From: Candidatus Hinthialibacter antarcticus
GTDB taxonomy: Bacteria; Hinthialibacterota; Hinthialibacteria; Hinthialibacterales; Hinthialibacteraceae
Length of the DNA: 64,000 bases
NCBI GenBank assembly: GCA_030765645.1
Contig: JAVCCE010000059.1
Span: 121,127 to 185,126, forward strand
Direction: 5' to 3'
This document shows positions 36,282 through 44,878 of this stretch, piece after piece (position 1 is the stretch's first letter; every line of letters starts with the position of its first letter). Under the pieces are notes generated by a model, which ran no database searches, was not told the origin of the DNA, and worked only from the letters and a program-made list of their open reading frames with translations. The position numbers were made by a program, and so were the translations under genes.

Positions 36282-37291
36282 TTATCACTAAGACGCCGTT
36301 TCGTATGTCATTCTTTGGAGGGGGGACTGATTATCCCGCTTGGTATCGTAAAGAAGGCGGCGCAGTGTTGTCGACGACAATTGATAAATATTGTTACCTT
36401 TCCTGCCGTGTGCTTCCCCCATTTTTTGATTTGAAACACCGAATCGTCTGGTCGCATATCGAAATGGTTAATGCAGTAAAAGAAATTCTCCATCCAGCCA
36501 TTAAAGCCTGCTTAGAGCATTATGAATTCGACGATAAAACGGGCCTTGAGATTCACTACCAGGGTGATTTGCCTGCTCGCGCAGGTATGGGGTCCAGTTC
36601 TTCATTTGCGGTTGGGTTAATTAAAGCCTTGAAGGCGATGCGCGGTGAACTGATCGGAAAACATGAACTCGCGCTTGAAGCGATCAATCTCGAGCAGAAT
36701 GTTATGCAAGACAACGTGGGTTCACAAGACCAAGTTGCGACAGCCTATGGTGGATTGAATGTGATCTATTTCAATCCAAATGGTGAAATCTCAGTGGAGC
36801 CGGTCGTGATTTCTCAAAATAAATTACAAGAACTCGAATCGAGTTTGGTGCTTATTTATACAGGAACAAGCCGATTGGCGTCAGAAATTGCAGGGACGAT
36901 CATCAATAATCTGGAAGATCGCAAAAAGACGCTTTTCGAAATGCGGAAAATGGTTGATCGTGCATTAGATATCCTTGGTGGAAATAAACCCATTGCAGAA
37001 TTTGGCCAGATGCTACATGAGAGTTGGATGCTGAAACGTGAGTTGAGTTCAAATGTTAGCAGCCCGGCTATCGATTCACTTTATCAAACTGCGCGTGACA
37101 ATGGAGCCATTGGCGGTAAATTATTGGGCGCTGGCGGCTCGGGGTTTATGGTGTTTTTTGTTGAACCCAATAAACGCAAAGCGCTGGTGGAATCTCTACA
37201 AAGTTTTCTCAATGTTCCCTTTCGATTTGAACATGAAGGCAGCACCTTAATTTACTATAAACCAAGTCAGTTAGGGCTCAGCAAATCATAG
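36278..37291 (+). CDS. hddA: D-glycero-alpha-D-manno-heptose 7-phosphate kinase
   Basis: This GHMP-family kinase starts MIITKTPFRMSFFGGGTD and has the ATP-binding loop LPARAGMGSSSSFAVG near residue 101 and the C-terminal GAIGGKLLGAGGSGF near 274, all characteristic of HddA. It phosphorylates heptose 7-phosphate at C1 before GmhB and HddC act. The ATG overlaps the preceding stop; the longer in-frame extension to 36188 is the other gene read out of frame. No GmhA isomerase, which makes heptose 7-phosphate from sedoheptulose 7-phosphate, is encoded as a separate gene in this window. Confidence 0.87.
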   Translation: MIITKTPFRMSFFGGGTDYPAWYRKEGGAVLSTTIDKYCYLSCRVLPPFFDLKHRIVWSHIEMVNAVKEILHPAIKACLEHYEFDDKTGLEIHYQGDLPARAGMGSSSSFAVGLIKALKAMRGELIGKHELALEAINLEQNVMQDNVGSQDQVATAYGGLNVIYFNPNGEISVEPVVISQNKLQELESSLVLIYTGTSRLASEIAGTIINNLEDRKKTLFEMRKMVDRALDILGGNKPIAEFGQMLHESWMLKRELSSNVSSPAIDSLYQTARDNGAIGGKLLGAGGSGFMVFFVEPNKRKALVESLQSFLNVPFRFEHEGSTLIYYKPSQLGLSKS

Positions 37292-37420
37292 AGATTGATA
37301 ATAAATCGGCTGGAATCGGTGAGAATCGCGACTAAAGTTTATACTCCATCGAACGATACATGAATGAGAGTGTTGTTTTGATCCATCCTTTTTGCCATGC
37401 AGTGTTGAGGATTAAGTTAG

Positions 37421-38185
37421 ATGAAAAAGCTCAGTGAACACGACGCCATTGTTCTATCCAGCGGCGATGAGTTAGACGCCCAGGGACATTTGGCCCAACT
37501 GCTTAAATCGACGGCAGTTCCCGATAGTGAATTGCTCGCAAATCTAGGGCTTTATCTCACGTCAAAAAATTTATCCCGATTACTCTTCTTTTATGAAATA
37601 TATCAGCGAATTCTTCCATTGCATGGCGTTGTGATGGAGTTTGGCGTGAGGTGGGGACAGACGCTCTCATTGCTCTCTGCGTTACGGGGGATTTTAGAGC
37701 CATTTAACCGCCACCGAAAAATAATCGGATTTGATACATTTGCCGGCTTTCAAGGTGTCGATGAAAAAGACGGTGAACGCTGTCAATGCAAAGACGGTTC
37801 ATTTTCTGTTCCTGAGAATTACCAATCAACATTAGAACGTATTCTGTCGATTCAAGAACAGCTGAACCCTATGGCGCATGTGAAACGATTTGAATTAATT
37901 GCGGGCGATGCGGTTCAGACGATACCTGAATACTTTAAGGCTCATCCTGAAACAATAGTCTCAATGGCAATTTTTGATTTTGATATCTATCGCCCAACTA
38001 AAGCCGCATTAGAGGCGGTTAAGCCTCACCTGAGCCGAGGAAGCGTCTTGATTTTTGATGAATTATGTGACGATATTTTTCCCGGTGAAACGGTGGCGCT
38101 TAAAGAGGTCTTTGATTTAAGTGAATTGCGAATTGAGCGTTTACCCATGACATCGAGAATCTCTTTTGTGCAATTGGGAACCTAA
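37421..38185 (+). CDS. TylF/MycF-like O-methyltransferase 1
   Basis: The 254-residue protein resembles macrocin O-methyltransferases: VVMEFGVRWGQTLSLL near residue 70 as the SAM loop, IIGFDTFAGF near 100, and AIFDFDIYRPTKAAL near 186, which contributes metal-binding acidic residues. These enzymes methylate sugar hydroxyls using Mg2+. GAGG precedes the ATG. It is the first of seven predicted methyltransferases in the cluster and resembles the one at 41138. Confidence 0.75.
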   Translation: MKKLSEHDAIVLSSGDELDAQGHLAQLLKSTAVPDSELLANLGLYLTSKNLSRLLFFYEIYQRILPLHGVVMEFGVRWGQTLSLLSALRGILEPFNRHRKIIGFDTFAGFQGVDEKDGERCQCKDGSFSVPENYQSTLERILSIQEQLNPMAHVKRFELIAGDAVQTIPEYFKAHPETIVSMAIFDFDIYRPTKAALEAVKPHLSRGSVLIFDELCDDIFPGETVALKEVFDLSELRIERLPMTSRISFVQLGT

Positions 38186-38202
38186 TTTGAGTTGAGGGCG
38201 GC

Positions 38203-39015
38203 ATGGACAACCCTGTTGTGGATCAAGTCGATAATCAATTGATCTGTCATCAAATACGGCAGAATATATTGCGTGTGTCCCATCATAGCGGTCATGGGCA
38301 TATTCCCACCTGCTTTTCGATCGTTGAGTCTCTTGTTGCAGTCTATAACGAAATGAGACATGACTCTGATAATCCTGATTGGAACCATCGGGACATTTTT
38401 ATCTTATCAAAGGGTCATGCCTCTTTGGCTCTGTATTGCACTTTGGCCCAGTTTGGTTATTTCTCCATTGATGAAGTGTTCACCTTCGGGGCCCATCGTT
38501 CGAAATTTGGATGCCACCCAGACCGCTTAAAAATTCCTGGAGTCGAAGCATCTACGGGATCGCTAGGACATGGCATCAGTTTGGCGGTTGGGATGGCTCT
38601 CGCAATGAAGATCCAAAAAACGTCCCGCCGTGTATTCACATTAATAGGCGATGGCGAATCAAATGAGGGCACGGTTTGGGAATCGCTGTTAGTCGCGAGT
38701 GACTTAGAGTTGAATAATTTGACTGTGTTATTTGATTTTAATCATTCGCAATCGCGAAGTTTGCAGATTTCAAATCCTGAAGAAAAATTTCATGCGTTTG
38801 GTTGCGACGCTTTGACGGTAGATGGGCATGATGTGCAATCTGTAATCAAAACGATCCAGCGGCCCTCTAGCCAACCAAAAGTCATCGTGACAAAAACGCG
38901 AAAAGGCAATGGTTGCTCGACACTAGAAAATAATATGTTTGAATGGCACCGAAAGTCGCCGAACGAAGAACAATTAGCGCAGCTTCTCACAGAATTAAAT
39001 CAGTCGCAGTCATAG
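38203..39015 (+). CDS. Transketolase-like, N-terminal (TPP-binding) subunit
   Basis: The 270-residue protein covers the first transketolase domain: ILSKGHASLALY near residue 65, STGSLGHGISLAVG near 117 and the TPP/Mg motif GDGESNEGTVWE near 148. The motif's distal Asn lies in LFDFNHSQS. The partner domain is encoded by the next gene, 9 bases on, giving a two-subunit enzyme. Split transketolases occur both in central metabolism and in secondary sugar pathways, where TPP enzymes add a two-carbon unit. Here it could supply sedoheptulose 7-phosphate or add a branch (inference). Confidence 0.85.
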   Translation: MDNPVVDQVDNQLICHQIRQNILRVSHHSGHGHIPTCFSIVESLVAVYNEMRHDSDNPDWNHRDIFILSKGHASLALYCTLAQFGYFSIDEVFTFGAHRSKFGCHPDRLKIPGVEASTGSLGHGISLAVGMALAMKIQKTSRRVFTLIGDGESNEGTVWESLLVASDLELNNLTVLFDFNHSQSRSLQISNPEEKFHAFGCDALTVDGHDVQSVIKTIQRPSSQPKVIVTKTRKGNGCSTLENNMFEWHRKSPNEEQLAQLLTELNQSQS

Positions 39016-39024
39016 AGAAAATAT

Positions 39025-39909
39025 ATGCGTAAGCAATTTAAAGATACTGTTACAGAATTAGCAAAAATAGATGACCGAGTGATCGTTGTCGTTGGCGATA
39101 TCAGCGGATATTTATTTAAAGACTTTGAACGGGCATATCCTGGTCGCTTTTATAACATGGGTATTTGTGAAAATGCGCTTATCAGTATTACTGCAGGCTT
39201 AAGTTCACAAGGGTTTTATCCATTTGTTCACACCATTGCGCCATTTTTAACAGAGCGAAGCTACGAACAAATTAAACTCGATATGTGTTACAACCAGTTT
39301 GGAGGCAATATCGTTACTTGCGGCGCTTCGTTTGATTATGCTTGGGACGGCGCAACACATCACTGCTATACCGACTTGGCCATACTCCGAATGCTGCCCG
39401 GCGCCGAAGTCATTCAGCCTGGTTCAAAAAAGGAAACCGATACGCTGCTTCGCAGCCAATATACAAATGGCAACACAACCTACTTTCGCCTCTCTGACCA
39501 TTCACATTCCCTGGACCTCCCGGTTGAGTTTGGCAAAGGCGTCGTAGTCAAAGACGTTGGCGCGGATATCACGATTGTTACAGCAGGGCCGATTCTTGAA
39601 AACGTGATGAAGGGATGTGAGAATTTAAATGTTAATATTCTCTATTTTCATACGATAAAACCGCTCGATCATCAAATTTTAGAACCCTATAAAAACACTC
39701 GTATATTAGTCGTGCACGATTCGTTTGGATTATATGAAGCCGTAAACGAAATTCCCAATTTGAGAACATCATATTATGGGCTCCCGGATGAATTTTGCGT
39801 CTGGTATGGAACCGTTGAAGACATCCAGCGAGACATTGGTTTAGACGCAAATTCAATTTCTCAATGGGTGCAAAACCAGCAAAGCATTGCGCTCGAAAAT
39901 TCGTGTTGA
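39025..39909 (+). CDS. Transketolase-like, C-terminal (pyrimidine-binding) subunit
   Basis: The 294-residue protein corresponds to the second and third transketolase/DXPS-type domains. RFYNMGICENALISITAGLSSQG near residues 45-67 holds the catalytic Glu that activates TPP, and a C-terminal domain (DITIVTAGPILENV, ILVVHDS) completes it. With the preceding subunit it forms a heteromeric enzyme. The 9-base spacing points to co-translation. Compared with full-length transketolase, the linker regions are short. Confidence 0.85.
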   Translation: MRKQFKDTVTELAKIDDRVIVVVGDISGYLFKDFERAYPGRFYNMGICENALISITAGLSSQGFYPFVHTIAPFLTERSYEQIKLDMCYNQFGGNIVTCGASFDYAWDGATHHCYTDLAILRMLPGAEVIQPGSKKETDTLLRSQYTNGNTTYFRLSDHSHSLDLPVEFGKGVVVKDVGADITIVTAGPILENVMKGCENLNVNILYFHTIKPLDHQILEPYKNTRILVVHDSFGLYEAVNEIPNLRTSYYGLPDEFCVWYGTVEDIQRDIGLDANSISQWVQNQQSIALENSC

Positions 39910-39919
39910 GGATGATTGG

Positions 39920-41116
39920 ATGAAAGTATTTGTCAAGGGATTGAATTCGTGCGGCATGCGTAGGACCAATGTGCAGCGGTATCTGAATTTTATAGAGGCC
40001 AATGGACACGAATTGGTCACACACCCCGATTGTAGCGATGTCGTCTTGCTGTGGACATGCGCGTTTCGGGGCGATTTTCGCGATAACAGCATGTCTGAAA
40101 TTCGTCGCTATCTAAATGAATACAGCGCAGAATTAATTGTAGTTGGATGTTTGCCTGATATTGATCGCGAATTATTGGTGAATGAATATCCAGGACGTTT
40201 CATTGCATGGCGAAGCGATGAAGAACCGATGGAATCGTTCTTTGGGTCTGCATCTCGCTTACGTGATACCCAGATTGACTACGGCGAAGAACCTCTTTGC
40301 GACGATGTGGAGAAATTCAAAAAAGAAAACCCGACGAAAGATGCAACATTCGTCGATCAATTTATAAAACTGTTTGTGGCTGAAGGATGTGATTTTCAAT
40401 GTACTTATTGCGCGGAAATATTGGCATTTCCGCCATTCCGAAGTTTTCCTGTTGATGACCTGAAAAATGCTTGCAGAAAACGTGTACAAAAATCAGGCTC
40501 TACGAAAGTGATGTTGTTGGGCGACTGTATCGGCGATTATGGCAAAGATATTGGCTATACCTTGCCGCGTTTAATTCAATCACTCAGAGAAGATGATTCG
40601 CGCTTGACATTTGGGTTGCAGGGATTCAATCCATCTAACTTTCTTAGTTTTTTTGATGAAATGGAAAGAATGCTTCGCGCCGGCGATATCTTTCACATGC
40701 AACTGCCCATTCAGTCTGCGTCTGACTCGGTCTTAAAAAATATGAAGCGCACTTATACGCGAGACGGCCTAGTGAAAATATTTGAGTTGTTAAAAGAGTT
40801 GAATTATAACGCAATTGATACGCATTTATTGATTGGGTTTCCTGGCGAAACGGAAGAAGACTTTCAAAAAACCCTCGACTTTGTTTTGTATTATAAACCC
40901 CGATATGTACTTGTAAGCAAATATATGGAAACTCCCGCCATGCCGGCGTTTCACTTCGATCAAAAAATACCGAGAGCGATTCAAGATCAGCGTTTAGCCG
41001 AAGCGGGAGCGCGCATCCGCGCCGCCGGTTTGATATGCAACACTGACGATAGCGACATAAGCGAGAAACGTTGTGAGAATATGAACCGAATAGAGCCGGT
41101 TCAATCAGTCAACTAA
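39920..41116 (+). CDS. MiaB/RimO-like radical SAM protein lacking TRAM
   Basis: The 398-residue protein has the methylthiotransferase N-terminal fold (three Cys, in NSCGMRRTN, LLWTCAFRG and VVGCLPD, for a second Fe-S cluster). A radical SAM core follows with CDFQCTYC, a CxxxCxxC motif, near residue 158. A late core segment (QLPIQSASDSVLKNMKRTYTRD, about 259-280) matches tRNA methylthiotransferases closely. It ends after the core with no TRAM RNA-binding domain. In this cluster a sulfur insertion on a sugar or lipid, or another radical step, is more likely than tRNA modification (inference). ATG 39920 is chosen because the conserved fold starts there. Confidence 0.8.
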   Translation: MKVFVKGLNSCGMRRTNVQRYLNFIEANGHELVTHPDCSDVVLLWTCAFRGDFRDNSMSEIRRYLNEYSAELIVVGCLPDIDRELLVNEYPGRFIAWRSDEEPMESFFGSASRLRDTQIDYGEEPLCDDVEKFKKENPTKDATFVDQFIKLFVAEGCDFQCTYCAEILAFPPFRSFPVDDLKNACRKRVQKSGSTKVMLLGDCIGDYGKDIGYTLPRLIQSLREDDSRLTFGLQGFNPSNFLSFFDEMERMLRAGDIFHMQLPIQSASDSVLKNMKRTYTRDGLVKIFELLKELNYNAIDTHLLIGFPGETEEDFQKTLDFVLYYKPRYVLVSKYMETPAMPAFHFDQKIPRAIQDQRLAEAGARIRAAGLICNTDDSDISEKRCENMNRIEPVQSVN

Positions 41117-41137
41117 AAGAGTAATAGGTGTTTTCTC

Positions 41138-41908
41138 ATGGATGAAAAACAGTTTGATGGGCGGATGAATTTTCCTGTTGATGATAACGTGGAAAAAATG
41201 CTCGAAGAGCATTTTGAAAAATATGACATTTCAAAACGAGAAATTTGGCGAAACTTTCAAATATACACGCGTCGTATTTTTCTGAAAAAATTCCTTGCCC
41301 ACTATGAATTTTTTCGCATGGTTATCGACTTGCCCGGAGACATCGTCGAGCTCGGCGTCTATCGGGGCGCAACCCTGATGACTTGGGCGAATTTTTTAGA
41401 AATTCGTAATATGGGAGATCGACACAAGAAGGTCGTTGGGTTTGATAATTTTCAAGGATTTGGCGAATTCGACGAAAAAGACGGAGCGAAAATTACCGAC
41501 CAGGCAAAACAATCTGGCGGTTTCAATAGTTCCATATTTGAAGAGTCTCTGCGAGATGCAATCGGAATTTTTGATGCAGACCGTTTTATCCCTTATAAAA
41601 AACGAATTCACTTGGTGAAAGGGAATATTGAAGAAACAATTCCTAAATATGTAAGTGAAAATCCAGGGATGAGAATTTCGTTGCTGCATTTCGACGCCGA
41701 TTTATATCGCCCCACGCTCATTGGCTTAGAACATCTTTGGCCGTTGGTTGTGCCAGGCGGCGTCGTGTTGTTCGATGAATACGGCATCCCGCCCTGGGAA
41801 GGTGAAAGCAAAGCGGTCGATGAGTTTTTTGCAGGCCAACAGATAGAAATAAAGCGTCTGGATTGGTGCCCTAATCCTGGCGGCTATATCATTAAGAAAG
41901 CGCTTTAG
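41138..41908 (+). CDS. TylF/MycF-like O-methyltransferase 2
   Basis: The 256-residue protein has the same plan as the one at 37421: DIVELGVYRGATLMTWANF near residue 68, VVGFDNFQGFGEFDEKDG near 95 and LLHFDADLYRPTLIGLEHL near 188. It ends with VLFDEYGIPPWEGE, a conserved metal-binding and active-site segment in TylF enzymes. It probably methylates a hydroxyl of the glycan or its nucleotide sugar. It is 4 bases upstream of the next methyltransferase gene. Confidence 0.78.
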   Translation: MDEKQFDGRMNFPVDDNVEKMLEEHFEKYDISKREIWRNFQIYTRRIFLKKFLAHYEFFRMVIDLPGDIVELGVYRGATLMTWANFLEIRNMGDRHKKVVGFDNFQGFGEFDEKDGAKITDQAKQSGGFNSSIFEESLRDAIGIFDADRFIPYKKRIHLVKGNIEETIPKYVSENPGMRISLLHFDADLYRPTLIGLEHLWPLVVPGGVVLFDEYGIPPWEGESKAVDEFFAGQQIEIKRLDWCPNPGGYIIKKAL

Positions 41909-41911
41909 TGA

Positions 41912-42847
41912 ATGAAATATCGTCTGGACGATAATGATTTTGCTCAAATTATTGGCATTCAAACAAGTGAATTGCCTGATGGATGCATTCGTCGCATTCG
42001 TGAATTTAATTTGTCCTATGAAGAACTAGACGCTCAACAACATGAAAATGTAGTTCACCAGGTAGTTCGCCGGATTTTAGAGGATGATTTTTCCATCAGC
42101 GGTGAAAAACGAAAAGAAGACTGGGAAAACGGATGGCGTGAAAATTTTGATGCGTTTGTTGATAGTCAAAATGACTTACAATCTCTCGTCCCAAAATTTA
42201 TTCGTCCTAATCCATTGCTTCGGTTTCGGCAACGCTATATACAAACGCAGAATCCGCGATTCGAGTGGGAATTATTTCAAATTTACCGATATTGGTTTTT
42301 TGAGCGGTTTTTGAAAAATGTAAGTTCAATTTACGAATTTGCCTGTGGAACTGGATATAACTTCGTTGCGTTAAATGAACTATTTCCCAATAAGCCGCTG
42401 TATGGTTTAGATTGGGCGCAATCGGCGGTTGATCTGGTGAATGAACTTGCCCGAACGCATCAATTTAATTTACATGGACGCGCGTTCGATTTTTTTCATC
42501 CCGATCAAAATTTTTGTTTGGCTGAAAATAGCGCTGTGTTAACGATATGCGGACTTGAACAAGTGGGGACGAATTTTGATCCGTTCCTAAACTACTTGTT
42601 TCAGCAGCGTCCTTCAATATGCGTTCATATGGAACCTTGGCGTGAAGCGTATGATGATAACAATCTCGTTGACTATCTGGCGAAGGTTTACCATGATAAG
42701 CGCGGTTATTTGGCCGGGTTTTATCCAAAATTAGAACAATTGGAAGCGGAAGGAAAAATTGAAATAATATTTAAAAATAGATTGAATTTTGGAAGCCTTT
42801 TTCATGAAGGTTATTCACTAATTGTTTGGAAACTGTGTGGAGCCTGA
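41912..42847 (+). CDS. Class I SAM-dependent methyltransferase
   Basis: The 311-residue protein has a helical N-terminal region of about 125 residues and then a Rossmann methyltransferase core: SSIYEFACGTGYNFVAL near residue 137 and LYGLDWAQSAVDLV near 161. The usual post-motif acidic residues are less clear. I do not recognise a named family, and the substrate is unknown. It is 1 base upstream of the dioxygenase-like gene, so translation is coupled. Confidence 0.65.
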   Translation: MKYRLDDNDFAQIIGIQTSELPDGCIRRIREFNLSYEELDAQQHENVVHQVVRRILEDDFSISGEKRKEDWENGWRENFDAFVDSQNDLQSLVPKFIRPNPLLRFRQRYIQTQNPRFEWELFQIYRYWFFERFLKNVSSIYEFACGTGYNFVALNELFPNKPLYGLDWAQSAVDLVNELARTHQFNLHGRAFDFFHPDQNFCLAENSAVLTICGLEQVGTNFDPFLNYLFQQRPSICVHMEPWREAYDDNNLVDYLAKVYHDKRGYLAGFYPKLEQLEAEGKIEIIFKNRLNFGSLFHEGYSLIVWKLCGA

Positions 42848-42848
42848 T

Positions 42849-43583
42849 ATGAATAATGCGTGCGAATCTTATTATTCAAATGACACGAATTTTTTGTTTG
42901 TGGCAAGAAATCTGTTTCCACCAAACGCAATTCGTTCTCTTCGTAAACGGATTCAAGAAAAGAAGAATAATGCGCAAGCTGCAGTGTCTGAACGTGAAAA
43001 AAATGGCGAAACACTAGGTATTGCATCTGATTCTGTACGATTGAACTTTGAATGGTATGACGTATGGAATGAGGCGGATTTGTCAATACTATCTGAAATA
43101 ATACCAAGTTACGATCAGGTTATTTTCCCGCCAACAATACGGACGGTGAAAGAATACAAAGGTTTCGTCCCGTGGCATCAAGACTTGGCGTATGTGAAAG
43201 CAATGGGGAAACGGGCCCATCAAGAAGTCGCTACTTGCTTTTTACCGTTAGATGATGAGCCGGCGGTTCGCCCGACGGTCGAGTATTCATTTTGCCCCAA
43301 TCAACAACCGATACAGCATGTCGAACGTCCTGACTATTTGACCAACCAGTTTGATTTGAGAGAAGAAGATAAACCAAATCCAGAGCAAACGGTACGATTT
43401 AATTTAAACATTGGAGATGCAATTTTATTCGGACAATTGGTGTTGCATCGGACCTGTTTTCCGGCGGAAGAGTTTTTGCCTCGAAATTCAGTTGAATTCA
43501 GGTTGACTAAAAAAACACATTGCATCAATGGAAAAGATTATTTTGATCTAGGAAAACGTACATTTTATCAATACAACGATTGA
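42849..43583 (+). CDS. PhyH-like Fe(II)/2-oxoglutarate dioxygenase
   Basis: The 244-residue protein has the facial-triad pattern of phytanoyl-CoA dioxygenase-type enzymes. FVPWHQDLAYV near residue 108 gives the HxD. GDAILFGQLVLHRTCFPAEEF near residues 193-213 gives the distal His, and RNSVEFRL nearby supplies the 2-oxoglutarate-binding Arg. Such enzymes hydroxylate or desaturate small molecules, sugars or lipids. In this cluster it would create or remove a hydroxyl on the heptose-derived unit (inference). ATG 42849 is taken because it lies one base after the preceding stop; an earlier in-frame start at 42822 has no support. Confidence 0.75.
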   Translation: MNNACESYYSNDTNFLFVARNLFPPNAIRSLRKRIQEKKNNAQAAVSEREKNGETLGIASDSVRLNFEWYDVWNEADLSILSEIIPSYDQVIFPPTIRTVKEYKGFVPWHQDLAYVKAMGKRAHQEVATCFLPLDDEPAVRPTVEYSFCPNQQPIQHVERPDYLTNQFDLREEDKPNPEQTVRFNLNIGDAILFGQLVLHRTCFPAEEFLPRNSVEFRLTKKTHCINGKDYFDLGKRTFYQYND

Positions 43584-43698
43584 TGAACTAATATATTCTA
43601 TTTCAGTCGGATTGTATTTTGGCTTAAGTATTAGAAATAATGTATAAATTGGGGCCGGATGTAATATAAATGAATGGCCAAGAATAGAGAGAGCCAGT

Positions 43699-44787
43699 AT
43701 GTATTTAAACGAAAAGCAAATAGAACATATACAACATTGCGCGCGCTTGATGGTGAATGAGCGCAACGAAATTGCTAAATCAAATCCCCGTGCGGAAGCA
43801 AGCCCGATTTGGAAAGAAATACAAAATATTTATGCTTATATGTTAGATATGGCTCCCAGCGAGTTTAAGTATTTGCGTTATCATACTCAACTTTATAGCG
43901 CTGCGTTGTATCAATATTGGCACCCATATCCCGAAATCGATGTGAATAACTTCATCCGGCGCGGGTTGTACGATCAGTTCACGGATGGATTGCCCGAACG
44001 CTTGCATGCGAGTGAGCCGATAAACGATGGTTTGCCTCGTCCGATTGGCGTTGAATATAAAGGGAAGGTAGTCAATCACTCCATCTGCCGCTATCAACGG
44101 GCGATTAGCAATTTGTATTTTTGCGGCGTCTTGCCAAGTATCGAAAAGATCACAGATCATCAGTTTATTGTTGAAATTGGCGGAGGACATGGCGGATTTA
44201 TGTACTCCCTGAGCAGCGGTTTGAATGTAAAAGCGACTTACATCCTGGTTGATTTGCCCGAATTTCTCCTCCATCAAGCGGTTTTCTTGTCCCAACATTG
44301 CAATGATCGTTCATTTTATATTTATGATCCCTCTGTAGCGAATGAAGACTTTTTCATATCTGAAGCCGCAAATTATGACTATGTATTTATACCAAATTAT
44401 AGATTAGAATGGCTAAATCAATTATCCGAAATCAGTTTAATCATCAATTTAATTTCATTTCAAGAGATGAACCAGATTCACATTGAAGAATATCTGGATT
44501 TTGCTAAAGAGAAACTCCGTTTTTGCTTATATAGCGATAATTTAGATCGGCATCCCTATAATCCAGATTCGTTCAACCTAACGCAGATGTTTCAAGAGCG
44601 TTTTGACGTGTTTCCACCGTCATCGTATTATCAATCGGTGTTTAGAGACCAAGACCCATTTAATTATGCATGTGGGAAGCATTATGTTTGTTTTCCCAAA
44701 GGCAGCGTCGGCTCATTGCCCATCGGCGATATTACGTCAGGCCAATTTTTTGCGGGGCCGTCGAAAGTTTCATTGCAGAGAAAATAG
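43699..44787 (+). CDS. Putative sugar O-methyltransferase 1
   Basis: The 362-residue protein resembles the 'putative sugar O-methyltransferase' family. It has a long helical N-terminal half, then FIVEIGGGHGGFMYSL near residue 158, YILVDLPEFLLHQAVFL near 178 and LIINLISFQEMN near 249. Its plan matches the gene at 46983 (SYLEIGSGYGGLARI, YMLDMDISLYFSYVF, VLVNTQSLSEM). Both probably act on sugar hydroxyls or carboxyls. A 115-base A+T-rich gap upstream shows no recognisable motif. Confidence 0.72.
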   Translation: MYLNEKQIEHIQHCARLMVNERNEIAKSNPRAEASPIWKEIQNIYAYMLDMAPSEFKYLRYHTQLYSAALYQYWHPYPEIDVNNFIRRGLYDQFTDGLPERLHASEPINDGLPRPIGVEYKGKVVNHSICRYQRAISNLYFCGVLPSIEKITDHQFIVEIGGGHGGFMYSLSSGLNVKATYILVDLPEFLLHQAVFLSQHCNDRSFYIYDPSVANEDFFISEAANYDYVFIPNYRLEWLNQLSEISLIINLISFQEMNQIHIEEYLDFAKEKLRFCLYSDNLDRHPYNPDSFNLTQMFQERFDVFPPSSYYQSVFRDQDPFNYACGKHYVCFPKGSVGSLPIGDITSGQFFAGPSKVSLQRK

Positions 44788-44878
44788 TGAAGTTTGACAA
44801 TAAATTACAATAATAGGCGGCTTAAATTCGTATGAATCGCATACGTTCGATTTCAATATCAACAAGAGGGGTGCAAGA

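Noticed and set aside
42822..42848. Upstream start for the PhyH-like gene
   Set aside because: It overlaps the previous coding region and has no ribosome site; ATG 42849 fits the spacing of the operon.
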